From REEB95 sp963810055 (GTDB lineage: Bacteria > Pseudomonadota > Alphaproteobacteria > ATCC43930 > CGMCC-115725): a stretch of 64,000 nt of DNA. Below are positions 32,834 to 40,903 of the stretch, one piece after another. The DNA lies in the NCBI GenBank assembly GCA_963810055.1, contig CAWEME010000009.1, positions 1 to 64,000 of the forward strand, in the 5' to 3' direction. Every line of letters begins with the position of its first letter. Positions within the stretch are counted from its first letter, which is position 1. Made by a program: the position numbers and the translations under genes. The notes under the pieces were generated by a model. That model was not told where the DNA came from. It was given only the letters and a program-made list of their open reading frames with translations, and did not search any database.

Positions 32834-33400
32834 TCACTTTCCCGGCGTGGGCGCGGGCGGCGGTGGAGTGGGTACGTACTTGTCCGGCGGAAGCACCTGA
32901 TAGACGAATGAACTTGGCTTTTCGCTCGTGCCAAAGGGTCCCGGAACCTTGTTCTTGATCGGCGGCAAGGTTTTGAGATAGGCGGCGATGGCCAGCGCGT
33001 CCGATTGTGTAAGGCGTTTGAATGACTCCACGGGCATCGGCGGGGCGAGGATGCGACCATCCGGTGTTTTACCGGTACGGATCGCGGTCGCAATCTGCTC
33101 TTTGGTCCAGCTGCCAATCCCGGTCTCTTTGTCCGGGGTTAGATTGGCCCCGTAGAAAATGCCAAGTCCGGGGACTTCAAAACCGACATCGGAGCCGCCG
33201 AGATAGCGCGTCATATCCGGCTTACCGAGAAAAGTCCCGGGCGTATGGCAATCCGTGCATGAAATAACGCTGACGAGATATTTACCGCGCTCAACTTGCG
33301 AGTCGGCAGCATTCGCGGCGCCGCATGGCGCACTGAGCATGGCGCCTAACACAAGCAAAGACAAAGCGATCAAGTTTGACGGGCGGACAAAGCTGGCCAT
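32834..33400 (-). CDS. Exported c-type cytochrome
   Basis: A 188-residue protein with a signal peptide (ALSLLVLGAMLSAPCGAANA), one haem-binding motif (SCTDCH) near residue 50 and a plausible distal Met in APPMPVESFKRL. The layout SCTDCHTPGTFLGKPDMTRY, YLGGSDVGFEVPGLG and TGKTPDGRILAPPMP matches small periplasmic cytochromes that follow dehydrogenase subunits. The C-terminus is proline-rich (TPPPPAPTPGK). No partner oxidoreductase is adjacent, so the electron donor is unknown. Confidence 0.9.
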   Translation of the reverse strand: MASFVRPSNLIALSLLVLGAMLSAPCGAANAADSQVERGKYLVSVISCTDCHTPGTFLGKPDMTRYLGGSDVGFEVPGLGIFYGANLTPDKETGIGSWTKEQIATAIRTGKTPDGRILAPPMPVESFKRLTQSDALAIAAYLKTLPPIKNKVPGPFGTSEKPSSFVYQVLPPDKYVPTPPPPAPTPGK

Positions 33401-33531
33401 GTATTCCCCCTAATTATCGAATTGCATCGACCGTCGGAAAAATACAGCACGGGGATTTTAGATTCAATAAGTCACCGGGCCGAGAACTCGATCCTGGTGT
33501 TTAATCGGTTGCAATGAGTTCGAGCAAGGGC

Positions 33532-33649
33532 ATGTCCGGTTATGGCACTAAGCGGACATTCCGCGGCTGCGGTCGAATGTCCGCCATCGGGGCAAAGCGG
33601 ACATGACGCGGACATCGCGGAATCTCCGCTTTTGACCCATAGCGGACAT
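33532..33649. repeat. Three-hairpin composite repeat, copy A
   Basis: Three imperfect palindromes of 28 bases with arms like ATGTCCGC and GCGGACAT lie at 33532-33559, 33577-33604 and 33622-33649, each separated by 17 bases. The same architecture is repeated at 38086-38205, with a matching spacer (GACGCGGA-ATCGCGG) before the third palindrome. It looks like a REP/MITE-type dispersed element. Between the cytochrome gene start (33400) and this repeat nothing else is recognised. Confidence 0.8.
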
Positions 33650-33725
33650 GCGACATACTGCTTACTCGGTCACGTCGTTCGCAAGCATGGCAAACGGCCG
33701 CGCGGGTCTCCAGTAATGATTGTGA

Positions 33726-33884
33726 TTATCCGCTTGCCCGCCGATCGTCGATTTTATTGGCCACCTCTTCACAAACCTCTGCCAACTCGAGAGACTCTTG
33801 CTTGATGAACGGTTCTTCCACCTTCTCAGCAAGCTCTCGGTATTTGTCCGCTTGTTCCCGTAGATAGTCAGAATAGTGAAACAT
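33726..33884 (-). CDS. Small conserved-type hypothetical protein (52 aa)
   Basis: Reverse-strand frame from ATG 33882-33884 to TAA 33726-33728. The peptide is hydrophilic and helical: MFHYSDYLREQADKYRELAE, then KVEEPFIKQESLELAEVC and EEVANKIDDRRASG. I recognise this pattern (YLREQA-KYRELAEK-EDPFIKQELLELAEVCEEVAN-I-D) as that of short hypothetical proteins common in Rhizobiales-type genomes. Function unknown. It stands alone between repeat copy A and the FNR box. Confidence 0.7.
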   Translation of the reverse strand: MFHYSDYLREQADKYRELAEKVEEPFIKQESLELAEVCEEVANKIDDRRASG

Positions 33885-34144
33885 GTGACGATGCCCAGCT
33901 CATATTTTACATATTTTATCAATGCGAGATAAAGACCCGCAGCGATCTGTATCTCCACCCCTTTAGCTTTCGCCGGGGCGCTCGAAGCAGACCACTTACG
34001 GGTCCGTCACGGCGCATCATCAAGGACTGGACATTCGCCAGATGAGCCGCGCCTCCCTTGGGGACGTTTCCTCCATCGGCGGCTTTCAGTCCTCATCCAC
34101 ACCGTGGCCTTTGTTTACAATGGGGAAGGAGCCAATCGGCGGCA

Positions 34145-34186
34145 TTGATTCAGATCAATGCCGTTACAACGCCAGTCGCCAATGCT
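34145..34186 (+). promoter_or_regulatory. FNR/FixK-type box and class II promoter of the small membrane protein
   Basis: TTGATTCAGATCAA at 34145-34158 is a perfect TTGAT-N4-ATCAA site inside a longer palindrome (arms GGCATTGAT and ATCAATGCC, 34141-34162). AATGCT at 34181-34186 follows after exactly 22 bases, the spacing between an FNR site centred at -41.5 and the -10 hexamer. The predicted transcript would start near 34193, ahead of the ATG at 34210. The same layout recurs at 45773-45814. Confidence 0.7.
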
Positions 34187-34209
34187 GATTCCCGAAGCAG
34201 GGGGTAGCC

Positions 34210-34380
34210 ATGTCGGGCGATGGCATCATCTCTGGTTTGATCATCGGAATCGCGACCTTCACGCTCTTATGGGTGATTGGGGTCGTGCTCAAATCTTTTA
34301 AGCCACGGCGCAACGGGCTGATGTTCCTGCTCGTCTTTTCGGTTGTGTTACTGGCGCCCGTGAAATGGTTCGTTTTCTGA
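34210..34380 (+). CDS. Small two-helix membrane protein (56 aa)
   Basis: ATG at 34210, stop TGA at 34378-34380, with GGGGG about five bases before the start. The peptide has two hydrophobic segments, IISGLIIGIATFTLLWVIGV and LMFLLVFSVVLLAPVKWFVF, joined by a basic loop (LKSFKPRRNG), so an inner-membrane hairpin is expected with the loop in the cytoplasm. No family recognised. It is directly behind the FNR-type promoter at 34145-34186 and 10 bases before the next small gene. Confidence 0.7.
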   Translation: MSGDGIISGLIIGIATFTLLWVIGVVLKSFKPRRNGLMFLLVFSVVLLAPVKWFVF

Positions 34381-34390
34381 AGTGATCGCT

Positions 34391-34582
34391 ATGGATGACC
34401 GCGCCGAAGCCCTTCGCCGCCGCATCGCCACTTGTCGGCTCTACCTTGCTGAAGGCATCCCTACCGTGTTTGCGCGCGAATATCTGAGTGAGATAGCAAA
34501 AGCGGAAGCGGAGCTGACAATGATAGCACGTGAGGAGGCGGCGCTGGCTAAGAACAAGAAGGATAGCGACAAACCCGAATAA
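34391..34582 (+). CDS. Small hydrophilic hypothetical protein (63 aa)
   Basis: Starts at ATG 34391 (MDDRAEALRRRIATCRLYLA); a GTG three codons earlier is possible. The helical, charged sequence with YLSEIAKAEAEL resembles short hypothetical proteins frequent in Rhizobiales-type genomes. It is 10 bases after the two-helix membrane protein and probably shares its FNR-type promoter. Confidence 0.65.
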   Translation: MDDRAEALRRRIATCRLYLAEGIPTVFAREYLSEIAKAEAELTMIAREEAALAKNKKDSDKPE

Positions 34583-34601
34583 TCTGCCTCTTGGGGCTGA
34601 G

Positions 34602-35018
34602 ATGGGGATCAGGTCGGCACTGTGGGAAGATGGATTTCAAGCGCTGAAAAGATACAGAGTGCGCGAAGGTAATTGTCGAGTGCCTTTAAGGCATATTGAC
34701 GAAGCAGGCTTTAAGCTCGGAAACTGGGTCCATACGCAACGCCTTCACAAAGATGCGATGTCCGTCGAACGCAGGCGGCGGCTGGATGAGATCGAGTTTC
34801 AATGGGATGCTGTTTCGGCATTGTGGGAAGATGAATTTCAAGCGCTGAAAAGATACAGAGAACGAGAAGGCGATTGTCGAGTGCCACAAGAGTATATCGA
34901 TGAGACAGGCTTTAAGCTCGGACACTGGGTCTCAAACCAACGCTATACCAAAGACAAGATTCCCGTTGAACGAAAGCGGCGGCTGAATGAGATCGGATTT
35001 ATATGGCGTCAAAAATAG
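34602..35018 (+). CDS. Stand-alone protein of two helicase-associated (HA) repeats
   Basis: A 138-residue protein from ATG 34602. It consists of two copies of the HA domain: ALWEDGFQALKRYRVREGNC, followed by RVPLRHIDEAGFKLGNWVHT, then QR and ERRRRLDEIEFQWD; the second copy repeats this with few changes. HA domains normally sit behind superfamily 2 helicase cores and are thought to contact DNA, but no helicase core is present here. The DNA has a clear 201-base tandem duplication. Base composition is AT-richer than the core genes, suggesting transfer. Function unknown. Confidence 0.75.
   Translation: MGIRSALWEDGFQALKRYRVREGNCRVPLRHIDEAGFKLGNWVHTQRLHKDAMSVERRRRLDEIEFQWDAVSALWEDEFQALKRYREREGDCRVPQEYIDETGFKLGHWVSNQRYTKDKIPVERKRRLNEIGFIWRQK
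34621..35012 (+). repeat. 201-bp tandem direct repeat inside the HA-domain gene
   Basis: TGTGGGAAGATG begins at 34621 and recurs at 34822; the following TTTCAAGCGCTGAAAAGATA is identical in both. The period is 201 bases, 67 codons, one HA domain. High DNA identity points to a recent duplication. Confidence 0.75.
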
Positions 35019-35193
35019 TATCGTGGATTAGATCCGGCGCGCCTGCGCCGAACGAAGGGCGAAGAAGGCGCTCCACTAAGTCGTCACCAAACCCAAAGCC
35101 GTAGAACACCGTGATTGAATCGCTGGGGGCAGCAGTTGTCAGATTTGGCAACGCCACCCTTTCTCGTTTGGGCACACGCCAAACTGGAATCTA

Positions 35194-36981
35194 TCAAAAG
35201 GCCTCCGCATCAAGTTCCATGATCGATCTGCTGCCGGACAAGATGGCGGCAACCAAGGACGAGCTTTGTGGCAATAGGTACTGCATGAAAAATCGCGCGG
35301 TAGCGATTTTCGCTTCGTAAAATTGCTTCTCGTCGGTATTCGGCAAGGCCGTGTACGCGATTTTTACGATTTTTGCCCACTCGCTGCCCAACGCAACGCG
35401 TCCGAAAAGATGGAGATAGTCGTTCGCCACCGCAGCTAACTTCTGACGGTTTTTCGTGCTCTGATCCCTGATCCATGTCGTCACCTGTTGAAGCTCACGA
35501 AAAGCCGTAGCGAGTGGCAGGATGAATTCCTGCATTTGAGCGTTATTCCTATGCTCGTTGATGAACTGGTGAATAGGATCGAAAAAACGTCGTAACAAAC
35601 GTCCAGACTTCATGGCAATCTTGTGACCCACAAGGTCTAGCGCCTGGATCCCGTTCGTCCCTTCGTAGAGTTGGCCGATACGGGCGTCACGCACCAGCTG
35701 TTCCATCCCGTGCTCGCGAATGTATCCATGCCCGCCGAAGACTTGGAGGCCAAGATTGGTGGCCTCAAAGCTATGGTCCGTAATGAACGCCTTGACGACG
35801 GGAATCAAAAGCTGAACCAGATCCTCCGCTGTCTCGCGGGCCGCGGGATCGGGATGATGGCGGGACAAATCGACATTCATGCCGACCCTGTAGGCGAGGG
35901 CACGTGCGCCTTCGTTGTAAGCCTTCATCGTGAGCAGCATGCGCCGGACATCGGGATGAACGATAATTGGATCGGCCGGTCGATCGGGGCATCGAGCGCC
36001 GTTTATGGCGCGGCCTTGAAACCGTTCCCTCGCATAAGTACGGGCACTTTGATAGGCAGTCTCGACAAGTCCTAAACCCTGCAAACCGACGGCGAGCCGC
36101 GCAGCATCCATCATTGTGCGCAAGGCGCGGAGCCCATCACGCCGTTCGCCGATCAAGTAGCCTGTAGCATCGTCGAAGCTCATCGTGCAGGTTGCGGACG
36201 CATTGATGCCCATCTTTTTTTCAAGCGACCTGCAACTCACTCCGTTGCGTGCCCCTAATGAGCCGTCGAAACCCACGAGAAATTTGGGAACCAGGAAGAG
36301 ACCGAGACCTTTCATGCCCGGAGGAGATTCGGGCAACCGGGCAAGCACCACATGGATGATGTTTTCAGTCAGATCATGCTCGCCAGCCGAGATGAAAATC
36401 TTTGTTCCGCTCACTCTGTAGCTGCCATCGGGTTGCGGTTGTGCCTTCGTCCGGATTAAGCCGAGGTCACTGCCGCAGTGGGGCTCGGTCAGGCACATCG
36501 TGCCGCTCCAACTGCCGTCCGCCAGCCCGGGCAAAAACATGCGCTTAATCTCATCCGATCCGTGTACGTTTATGAGGATATAAGCGGCATGTGACAGCAC
36601 CACATAGGTCTCGAATGCAAGGTTGCTTGAGCACGCCATCTCGGTCAGCGCGCAGTTGATAACTTCCGGCAAGCCCTGGCCGCCATGGGCGGGATCACAG
36701 GCCAACGAAGTCCAGCCTCCTGCGGTGAACGTTCGATATGCGTCCTTGAATCCCGACGGGGTTCGCACGACCCCATTTTCGAAATGGCAGCCTTCCTCAT
36801 CACCCGACTGGTTGAGAGGAAAAAGAACCCGCTCACACAGCTTCGCGGCTTCTTTGAGCGAGGCGTTGACAACATCACGTGTCGCGGCCCCAAACCTCGC
36901 AATTCGGTTGAGCTGCCCGATGTCGAGCAACTCATGCAAAACGAAATCGACATCGCGTAACGGTGCACTGTACGTTGTCAT
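35194..36981 (-). CDS. Acyl-CoA dehydrogenase family protein (DmdC-like, long form)
   Basis: A 595-residue FAD enzyme. N-terminal extension and acyl-CoA dehydrogenase core show PAHGGQGLP, CLTEPHCGSDLGLIRTKA, FVSG-type GTKIFISAGEHDL, FGGHGYIREHGMEQLVRDAR and the catalytic Glu in LYEGTNGIQALDLVG. A C-terminal acyl-CoA-dehydrogenase-like extension (about 470-595) gives the roughly 600-residue length of the long-chain or 3-methylmercaptopropionyl-CoA dehydrogenase group; the substrate cannot be fixed from sequence. No ETF or other beta-oxidation gene is adjacent. The 175 bases before its stop hold nothing recognised. Confidence 0.88.
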   Translation of the reverse strand: MTTYSAPLRDVDFVLHELLDIGQLNRIARFGAATRDVVNASLKEAAKLCERVLFPLNQSGDEEGCHFENGVVRTPSGFKDAYRTFTAGGWTSLACDPAHGGQGLPEVINCALTEMACSSNLAFETYVVLSHAAYILINVHGSDEIKRMFLPGLADGSWSGTMCLTEPHCGSDLGLIRTKAQPQPDGSYRVSGTKIFISAGEHDLTENIIHVVLARLPESPPGMKGLGLFLVPKFLVGFDGSLGARNGVSCRSLEKKMGINASATCTMSFDDATGYLIGERRDGLRALRTMMDAARLAVGLQGLGLVETAYQSARTYARERFQGRAINGARCPDRPADPIIVHPDVRRMLLTMKAYNEGARALAYRVGMNVDLSRHHPDPAARETAEDLVQLLIPVVKAFITDHSFEATNLGLQVFGGHGYIREHGMEQLVRDARIGQLYEGTNGIQALDLVGHKIAMKSGRLLRRFFDPIHQFINEHRNNAQMQEFILPLATAFRELQQVTTWIRDQSTKNRQKLAAVANDYLHLFGRVALGSEWAKIVKIAYTALPNTDEKQFYEAKIATARFFMQYLLPQSSSLVAAILSGSRSIMELDAEAF

Positions 36982-37063
36982 GGACCTATGCCCAGAGTGG
37001 TCAGCAAGCGGAACGGCGCCCTTCTATCCTTTGCGGCGCCGCACCCATGCCGCAGCACGAAAT

Positions 37064-37104
37064 AGCCGCGGGGGCGCCGCTCGGAAAGAGACGCCCTCGC
37101 GGCT
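37064..37104 (-). terminator. Terminator-like hairpin after the SPW gene
   Basis: AGCCGCGGGGGCG at 37064-37076 pairs with CGCCCTCGCGGCT at 37092-37104 (13 bp, one G-T pair), loop 15 nt. On the reverse strand it lies 10 bases past the SPW stop and is followed by TATTTCG. It would also separate the SPW gene from the dehydrogenase gene start at 36981. Confidence 0.5.
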
Positions 37105-37113
37105 AAGACCTAC

Positions 37114-37476
37114 CTAGGCGGGATGGCCCAGATGATGGCGCACATCCCAGATTTCGTAGAGGGCCAGCACGAGCACCAGCAAGCCGACGACGACGAAATT
37201 CGCCATCGGCACCGGAGCCGTGATGCCCAGAACCCAGGGCGAGACGACCAGCCACGCTCCGAGAACGACATTGATCCATTCCTCCCAGTCGCGGAAGGCG
37301 GTCAAGGTCACGATCTCGGTCAAGACCAGCAGCAGGCCGACAAGGAAGGCGTTCTGCGTCACGATCATCTCCCCGCCGACAAACTGGAGCAGCCAGGGCG
37401 AGGCGCCCAACCAGACGCCGAGCGCCAGGCTGATCCAATCCTCCCACTGCTTTGGTGGAGTGAATTCTAATGCCAT
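37114..37476 (-). CDS. SPW-repeat membrane protein
   Basis: A 120-residue protein with four hydrophobic helices and two SPW motifs (LGASPWLLQF and VVSPWVLGIT), each preceded by a W-E-x-W-I amphipathic stretch (QWEDWISLALGVWLGA, DWEEWINVVLGAWLVV). This is the PF03779-type SPW repeat, an inner-membrane family of unknown role. GGAGGTCAC precedes the ATG closely, a strong ribosome-binding site. Two inverted repeats sit directly upstream. Confidence 0.88.
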   Translation of the reverse strand: MALEFTPPKQWEDWISLALGVWLGASPWLLQFVGGEMIVTQNAFLVGLLLVLTEIVTLTAFRDWEEWINVVLGAWLVVSPWVLGITAPVPMANFVVVGLLVLVLALYEIWDVRHHLGHPA

Positions 37477-37487
37477 GTGACCTCCTC

Positions 37488-37538
37488 GAACCGTCTAGAC
37501 GGTTCAGGAATGACAGGAACGTGAAGATCACGTTCCTG
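37488..37538. promoter_or_regulatory. Two adjacent palindromes upstream of the SPW gene
   Basis: GAACCGTCTAGACGGTTC at 37488-37505 is a perfect 18-bp palindrome just before the ribosome-binding site. Eight bases further, CAGGAACGTGA (37514-37524) and TCACGTTCCTG (37528-37538) form a perfect 11-bp stem with loop AGA. They could be operators or leader hairpins of the SPW gene. Confidence 0.5.
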
Positions 37539-38085
37539 GAATGCTGACTATGTACAGAACGAAATCATTATAAGACGAGATCCGGTTGTCGGATCTGAAA
37601 TTCGGCATTCGGCAGCGAACGCGACTTAGACGCGTTTCCAGAAAATATTGCTGATTTAGATCTAAGGCGCTTATCTGGCGATCAGCTACCCCAGCAGAAC
37701 GCTGCCATTCAAGCCGATCCCTGGTCATCGGGAGAATGCCGGTTAGGTTGAATTGCCGGAAAAATTCACGGCGATGCGGTAGCGAGGCTGACTAATTTCG
37801 GGCGAATGCCCTTGACGTCCGGGCTGCACGGTCTAACATTTAAGATGTCGCAACCAGGAAGGAGGATGTCGCCGCGCATGACTCCACCGGGTATAGCCGG
37901 AGTTGCCGACCTGCTTGGCATCGGCGACCGCTTATAAAGCCCAAGATTTAGCTCGGGATTATCCCCGGGCGCGAAGGAATCTTCGCAAATCGACCCCCGC
38001 CCATGAAAACGAGCGGGGGTCATTGCATGACGAGCGAACCCGAAAGGCCACCGAGCGACATCCTGCGTTCCGCAGGTAATGTCAG
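37539..38085. other. Non-coding stretch before repeat copy B
   Basis: No gene is supported. A degenerate FNR-like sequence (CTGAT-TTAG-ATCTA, 37651-37664) and a 9-bp hairpin GACCCCCGC/GCGGGGGTC (37992-38000 with 38013-38021) without a T-run are visible. Short open frames here lack coding character. Confidence 0.4.
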
Positions 38086-38205
38086 ATGTCCGCTTTTGGC
38101 ACAAAGCGGACGTGCGGCGATCGGCACGCAATGTCCGCCAGCGGGGGGCAAGGCGGACATGACGCGGAGATCGCGGGATGTCCGCTTCTGACCCGAAGCG
38201 GACAT
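38086..38205. repeat. Three-hairpin composite repeat, copy B
   Basis: Palindromes at 38086-38113, 38131-38160 and 38178-38205 with arms ATGTCCGC/GCGGACAT, separated by 17 bases each, in the same order and with near-identical spacer before the third as in copy A (33532-33649). The first palindrome here is nearly perfect (ATGTCCGCTTT ... AAAGCGGACGT). Confidence 0.8.
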
Positions 38206-38293
38206 TGGTTATCCGTTAAATGAGTGGCCTCCCAAGGCCGCTTCCAGTCCCTTCCATAAATCCAGATCGACCCGCAAGCCGCCATTCAAGCGG

Positions 38294-39496
38294 CTAGGCC
38301 GCCGGCCGCTGGGCCGGATCGAGCGCGGCCTGCCACGGCGCATCCGGCGGCGCGGACTGGTGCGCCCGATAGACCTGGGCGAGCAGGCGCGCCTGGATCA
38401 GCAACGCGGGCAAGGCCAGGAGAATCACGGTCTGGAGCGTCCCTCCGGCGGCGCAGATCGCCGCGGCGGCGAGGCTCACGGCAACGCCGCCCAGATCCCA
38501 GCCGCCCTCGGCCGCGAACAGAAAGCGGAACGGACAGGGCGAGGATTTCGCGGCGTTGTAGAAGGCGGTCATCAGCGTCGGCGTGTAGAGCCCGCCCGCC
38601 ATCGTGGTCAGGACCGCGACGGCGACGATTTCGGCCGGCGACGATCCGCACAAGACCCGGGCGAGCAGCGCCAAGGCGAAGACCGCGGCATTGATCCTGA
38701 TGGCGCGGCGCGCGTGGCCCCGGTCGATGAACCGGCCGAGCAGGACGCCGCCGAGCGCCCCGGCGAGCGCCGCCAAGGCGAGCGTCCCGCCGAAGGCGTC
38801 GAACCGCGATTGCAGCGCGCGGAAGACGATGATGTCCCAGGCCACCACCGCGCAGCAGATGATCCAGCCGTCCACGGCGAAGAGCAGCACGCCGGTCCGG
38901 GCCGCGGCATAGGCGCCGCGCGGCGACAGACGCGGCACCGGCGGCGCGCGCACGCCCAGCAGCGGCAGGATCGCCACGATTTCGATCGCCGCCGCGGCGC
39001 CGAAGGCGATCCACGGGCCGAAGCTCGTCAGCATCAGGCCGCCGAGCGCCGGGCCCAGCACCGCGGCGAAGCCCACGACGAGCTGCCTTATGCCGATCTG
39101 GCTGCCGCGGGAGCGCGCGTCGCCGATGGCGGCGAAAAACGCGTGATAGCAGGGCCAATAGAAAACCCCGGCGAGCGCGCCGATGGCCGCGAAGACCCCC
39201 AGCGCCAAACCCGTGCCGTGCACGAAGCCGATCGCCGGGTATTGCAGCGCCGAAAACAGCGTGCCGATGACGAGCGTCCCCCGCAGGCCGAGTTGCGGCA
39301 CCACGACCAGGATCACCGGGCGGCTCAGGAATTGCAGCAGCAGGGTCGCGCCGCCGGTGAGAAAGATCATGGAAGGCGGCAACCCGGCGCGCAGCAGGAA
39401 AACGCCGAAAAACACGCCCGAGACGCACCAGGCGAATTGATGCAGGCCGACGTGAAGCGTGAGACGGTTGATGCCGCGATTGGCGAAGAACCCCAT
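38294..39496 (-). CDS. MFS transporter
   Basis: A 400-residue membrane protein with about 12 hydrophobic segments (for example LHQFAWCVSGVFFGVFLLRA, QLVVGFAAVLGPALGGLMLT, GGLYTPTLMTAFYNAA). The overall pattern is major facilitator; no substrate can be assigned. A basic loop RFIDRGHARRAIRIN lies near the middle in the motif A position of the second half. Divergent from the glycosyltransferase gene at 39568. It is more GC-rich than the genes on its left, marking a return to core-like composition. Confidence 0.8.
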   Translation of the reverse strand: MGFFANRGINRLTLHVGLHQFAWCVSGVFFGVFLLRAGLPPSMIFLTGGATLLLQFLSRPVILVVVPQLGLRGTLVIGTLFSALQYPAIGFVHGTGLALGVFAAIGALAGVFYWPCYHAFFAAIGDARSRGSQIGIRQLVVGFAAVLGPALGGLMLTSFGPWIAFGAAAAIEIVAILPLLGVRAPPVPRLSPRGAYAAARTGVLLFAVDGWIICCAVVAWDIIVFRALQSRFDAFGGTLALAALAGALGGVLLGRFIDRGHARRAIRINAAVFALALLARVLCGSSPAEIVAVAVLTTMAGGLYTPTLMTAFYNAAKSSPCPFRFLFAAEGGWDLGGVAVSLAAAAICAAGGTLQTVILLALPALLIQARLLAQVYRAHQSAPPDAPWQAALDPAQRPAA

Positions 39497-39567
39497 GGGA
39501 CTCCGATCAGCTGCCGCTGCGCGACGCTATAGCACAATCGCCCCACCCGTGGAGCGGCGTCATTCTT

Positions 39568-40842
39568 TTGAATCAAATCCGTCTTCATTCTGCAACCGGA
39601 CCGCGGCACAGTCTCGCCGTGCCTGATTCACCAGCCGTGTCAGTGGCGTCCGAACTTCTCGCGCCGGACCGCGAAAAACGCATCCTCGTGCTCTATACCG
39701 ACAGCGGGTACGGGCACATCGCCACCGCCCGCGCCCTCCAGGCCCATCTGCCGCGCGAACGGCCCTGGCGCATCGACGCGGTCGACGTCTATCGCGAAGT
39801 CCTGACCACGCTCGACCCGTTCCGCGTGCTGACCGGCATGTCGGGGCCCGACTTCTACAACGAATACACGCTGCGCCGCGGCCATACCCGCATGCTGTGG
39901 CCGATGATCGCCGCCGGCTCGTCGGTGGCGATTTGCTTGGGATCGCCCTTCGTCGTGCGCCAGCTCGCGGCTTTCCTGCGCCAGCGCTCCTACGACATGG
40001 TCATCTCGGTCATGCCGCTCATCAACGCCACGGTTGCGGCGAGCCTGCGCCGCATCGGCGGCGGCATCCCGTTCGTCACCATCGTCACCGATTTCTGCGA
40101 GCCGATCCATGCCGCGTGGATCCAGAGCCGCGACCAATATGTCATCGCCGGCACGCGCAAATGCTGCGATCAGGCGCGCCGTTTCGGCTTGCCCGAAGCG
40201 CAGATTCTGCCGATCGGCGGTCTCGTGCTGTCGCCCAACTTCGCCGCGTTGAAGCGCGCCATGACGCCTTCGCTGCGGGCGGAGACGCGCGCGGCGCTGG
40301 GATTGCCGCCGGACGGCCTCGTCGGGCTGATGATGTTCGGCGGACGCGGCGCCGACCGCATGCTCGACTACGCGCGCGCCATAGAGACCAGCGATCTTCC
40401 GGTGCAGATGATCTACGCCTGCGGCACCAACGAGACGATGCTGGACAAGATCGGCGCGTTGCCGGCTTCGCGTCCGCGGCACATCCTGGGCTTCACCGGC
40501 GAGATCGAACGCTACATGGCGGCGAGCGATTTCTTCGTCGGCAAGCCCGGACCGGGCGCGATCTCGGAGGCTATGGTCATGGACCTGCCGATGATCCTCG
40601 AGGTGGGCGCCCGGCTCCTGGCCCAGGAGCGCTACAACGCGACCTGGACGACGGCGATCGGCGCCGCGCTCTCGTTCCGCAAGGAGAGCGAGCTGGCGGC
40701 GGCCATCGCCCGGATTTCCGATCCGGCCTGCCGCGCGGCGATGCGCCAGGCGATCGCGGCCCATCCCAACACCGCGATCTTCGATCTGCCGGCGCTGCTC
40801 GACGGCGTCTTCAGCCGCGGCCGCGCCGCGAAGCGCTCTTAA
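39568..40842 (+). CDS. GT28-type glycosyltransferase (MGDG synthase / MurG-like)
   Basis: Up to 424 residues. The N-terminal motif LYTDSGYGHIATARALQAHL is the acceptor-side signature of monogalactosyldiacylglycerol-synthase-like enzymes, and VGKPGPGAISEAMVMDLPMI is the GT28 nucleotide-sugar site. A glycolipid product is likely (inference). Start uncertain: TTG 39568 or GTG 39619, the latter giving MPDSPAVSVASELLAPD; neither has a good ribosome-binding site. Stand-alone gene, convergent with the next one. Confidence 0.82.
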   Translation: MNQIRLHSATGPRHSLAVPDSPAVSVASELLAPDREKRILVLYTDSGYGHIATARALQAHLPRERPWRIDAVDVYREVLTTLDPFRVLTGMSGPDFYNEYTLRRGHTRMLWPMIAAGSSVAICLGSPFVVRQLAAFLRQRSYDMVISVMPLINATVAASLRRIGGGIPFVTIVTDFCEPIHAAWIQSRDQYVIAGTRKCCDQARRFGLPEAQILPIGGLVLSPNFAALKRAMTPSLRAETRAALGLPPDGLVGLMMFGGRGADRMLDYARAIETSDLPVQMIYACGTNETMLDKIGALPASRPRHILGFTGEIERYMAASDFFVGKPGPGAISEAMVMDLPMILEVGARLLAQERYNATWTTAIGAALSFRKESELAAAIARISDPACRAAMRQAIAAHPNTAIFDLPALLDGVFSRGRAAKRS

Positions 40843-40903
40843 TTCCGCCCGTGACCCGAAGGCGCCCACGGCTCGACGACGGTTGCCGTAAGACGCCGGC
40901 GGA

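Noticed and set aside
33532..33649. CRISPR array
   Set aside because: Only three units, each self-complementary, with related 17-base spacers and no cas genes; fits a dispersed palindromic element.
33542..33805. 87-codon + frame through repeat copy A
   Set aside because: Half of it is the palindromic repeat; the rest is antisense to the 52-aa small gene.
33662..33958. 98-codon reverse frame
   Set aside because: The alternative reverse frame at 33726-33884 gives a recognisable small-protein pattern; this one does not.
35111..35320. 69-codon + frame overlapping the acyl-CoA dehydrogenase 3' end
   Set aside because: Mostly antisense to the conserved dehydrogenase C-terminus.
37651..37664. CTGATTTAGATCTA as a sixth FNR box
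   Set aside because: Both half-sites deviate from TTGAT/ATCAA and no -10 element is at the right distance.
38003..38191. 62-codon + frame through repeat copy B
   Set aside because: Translation of the palindromic repeat, not a gene.
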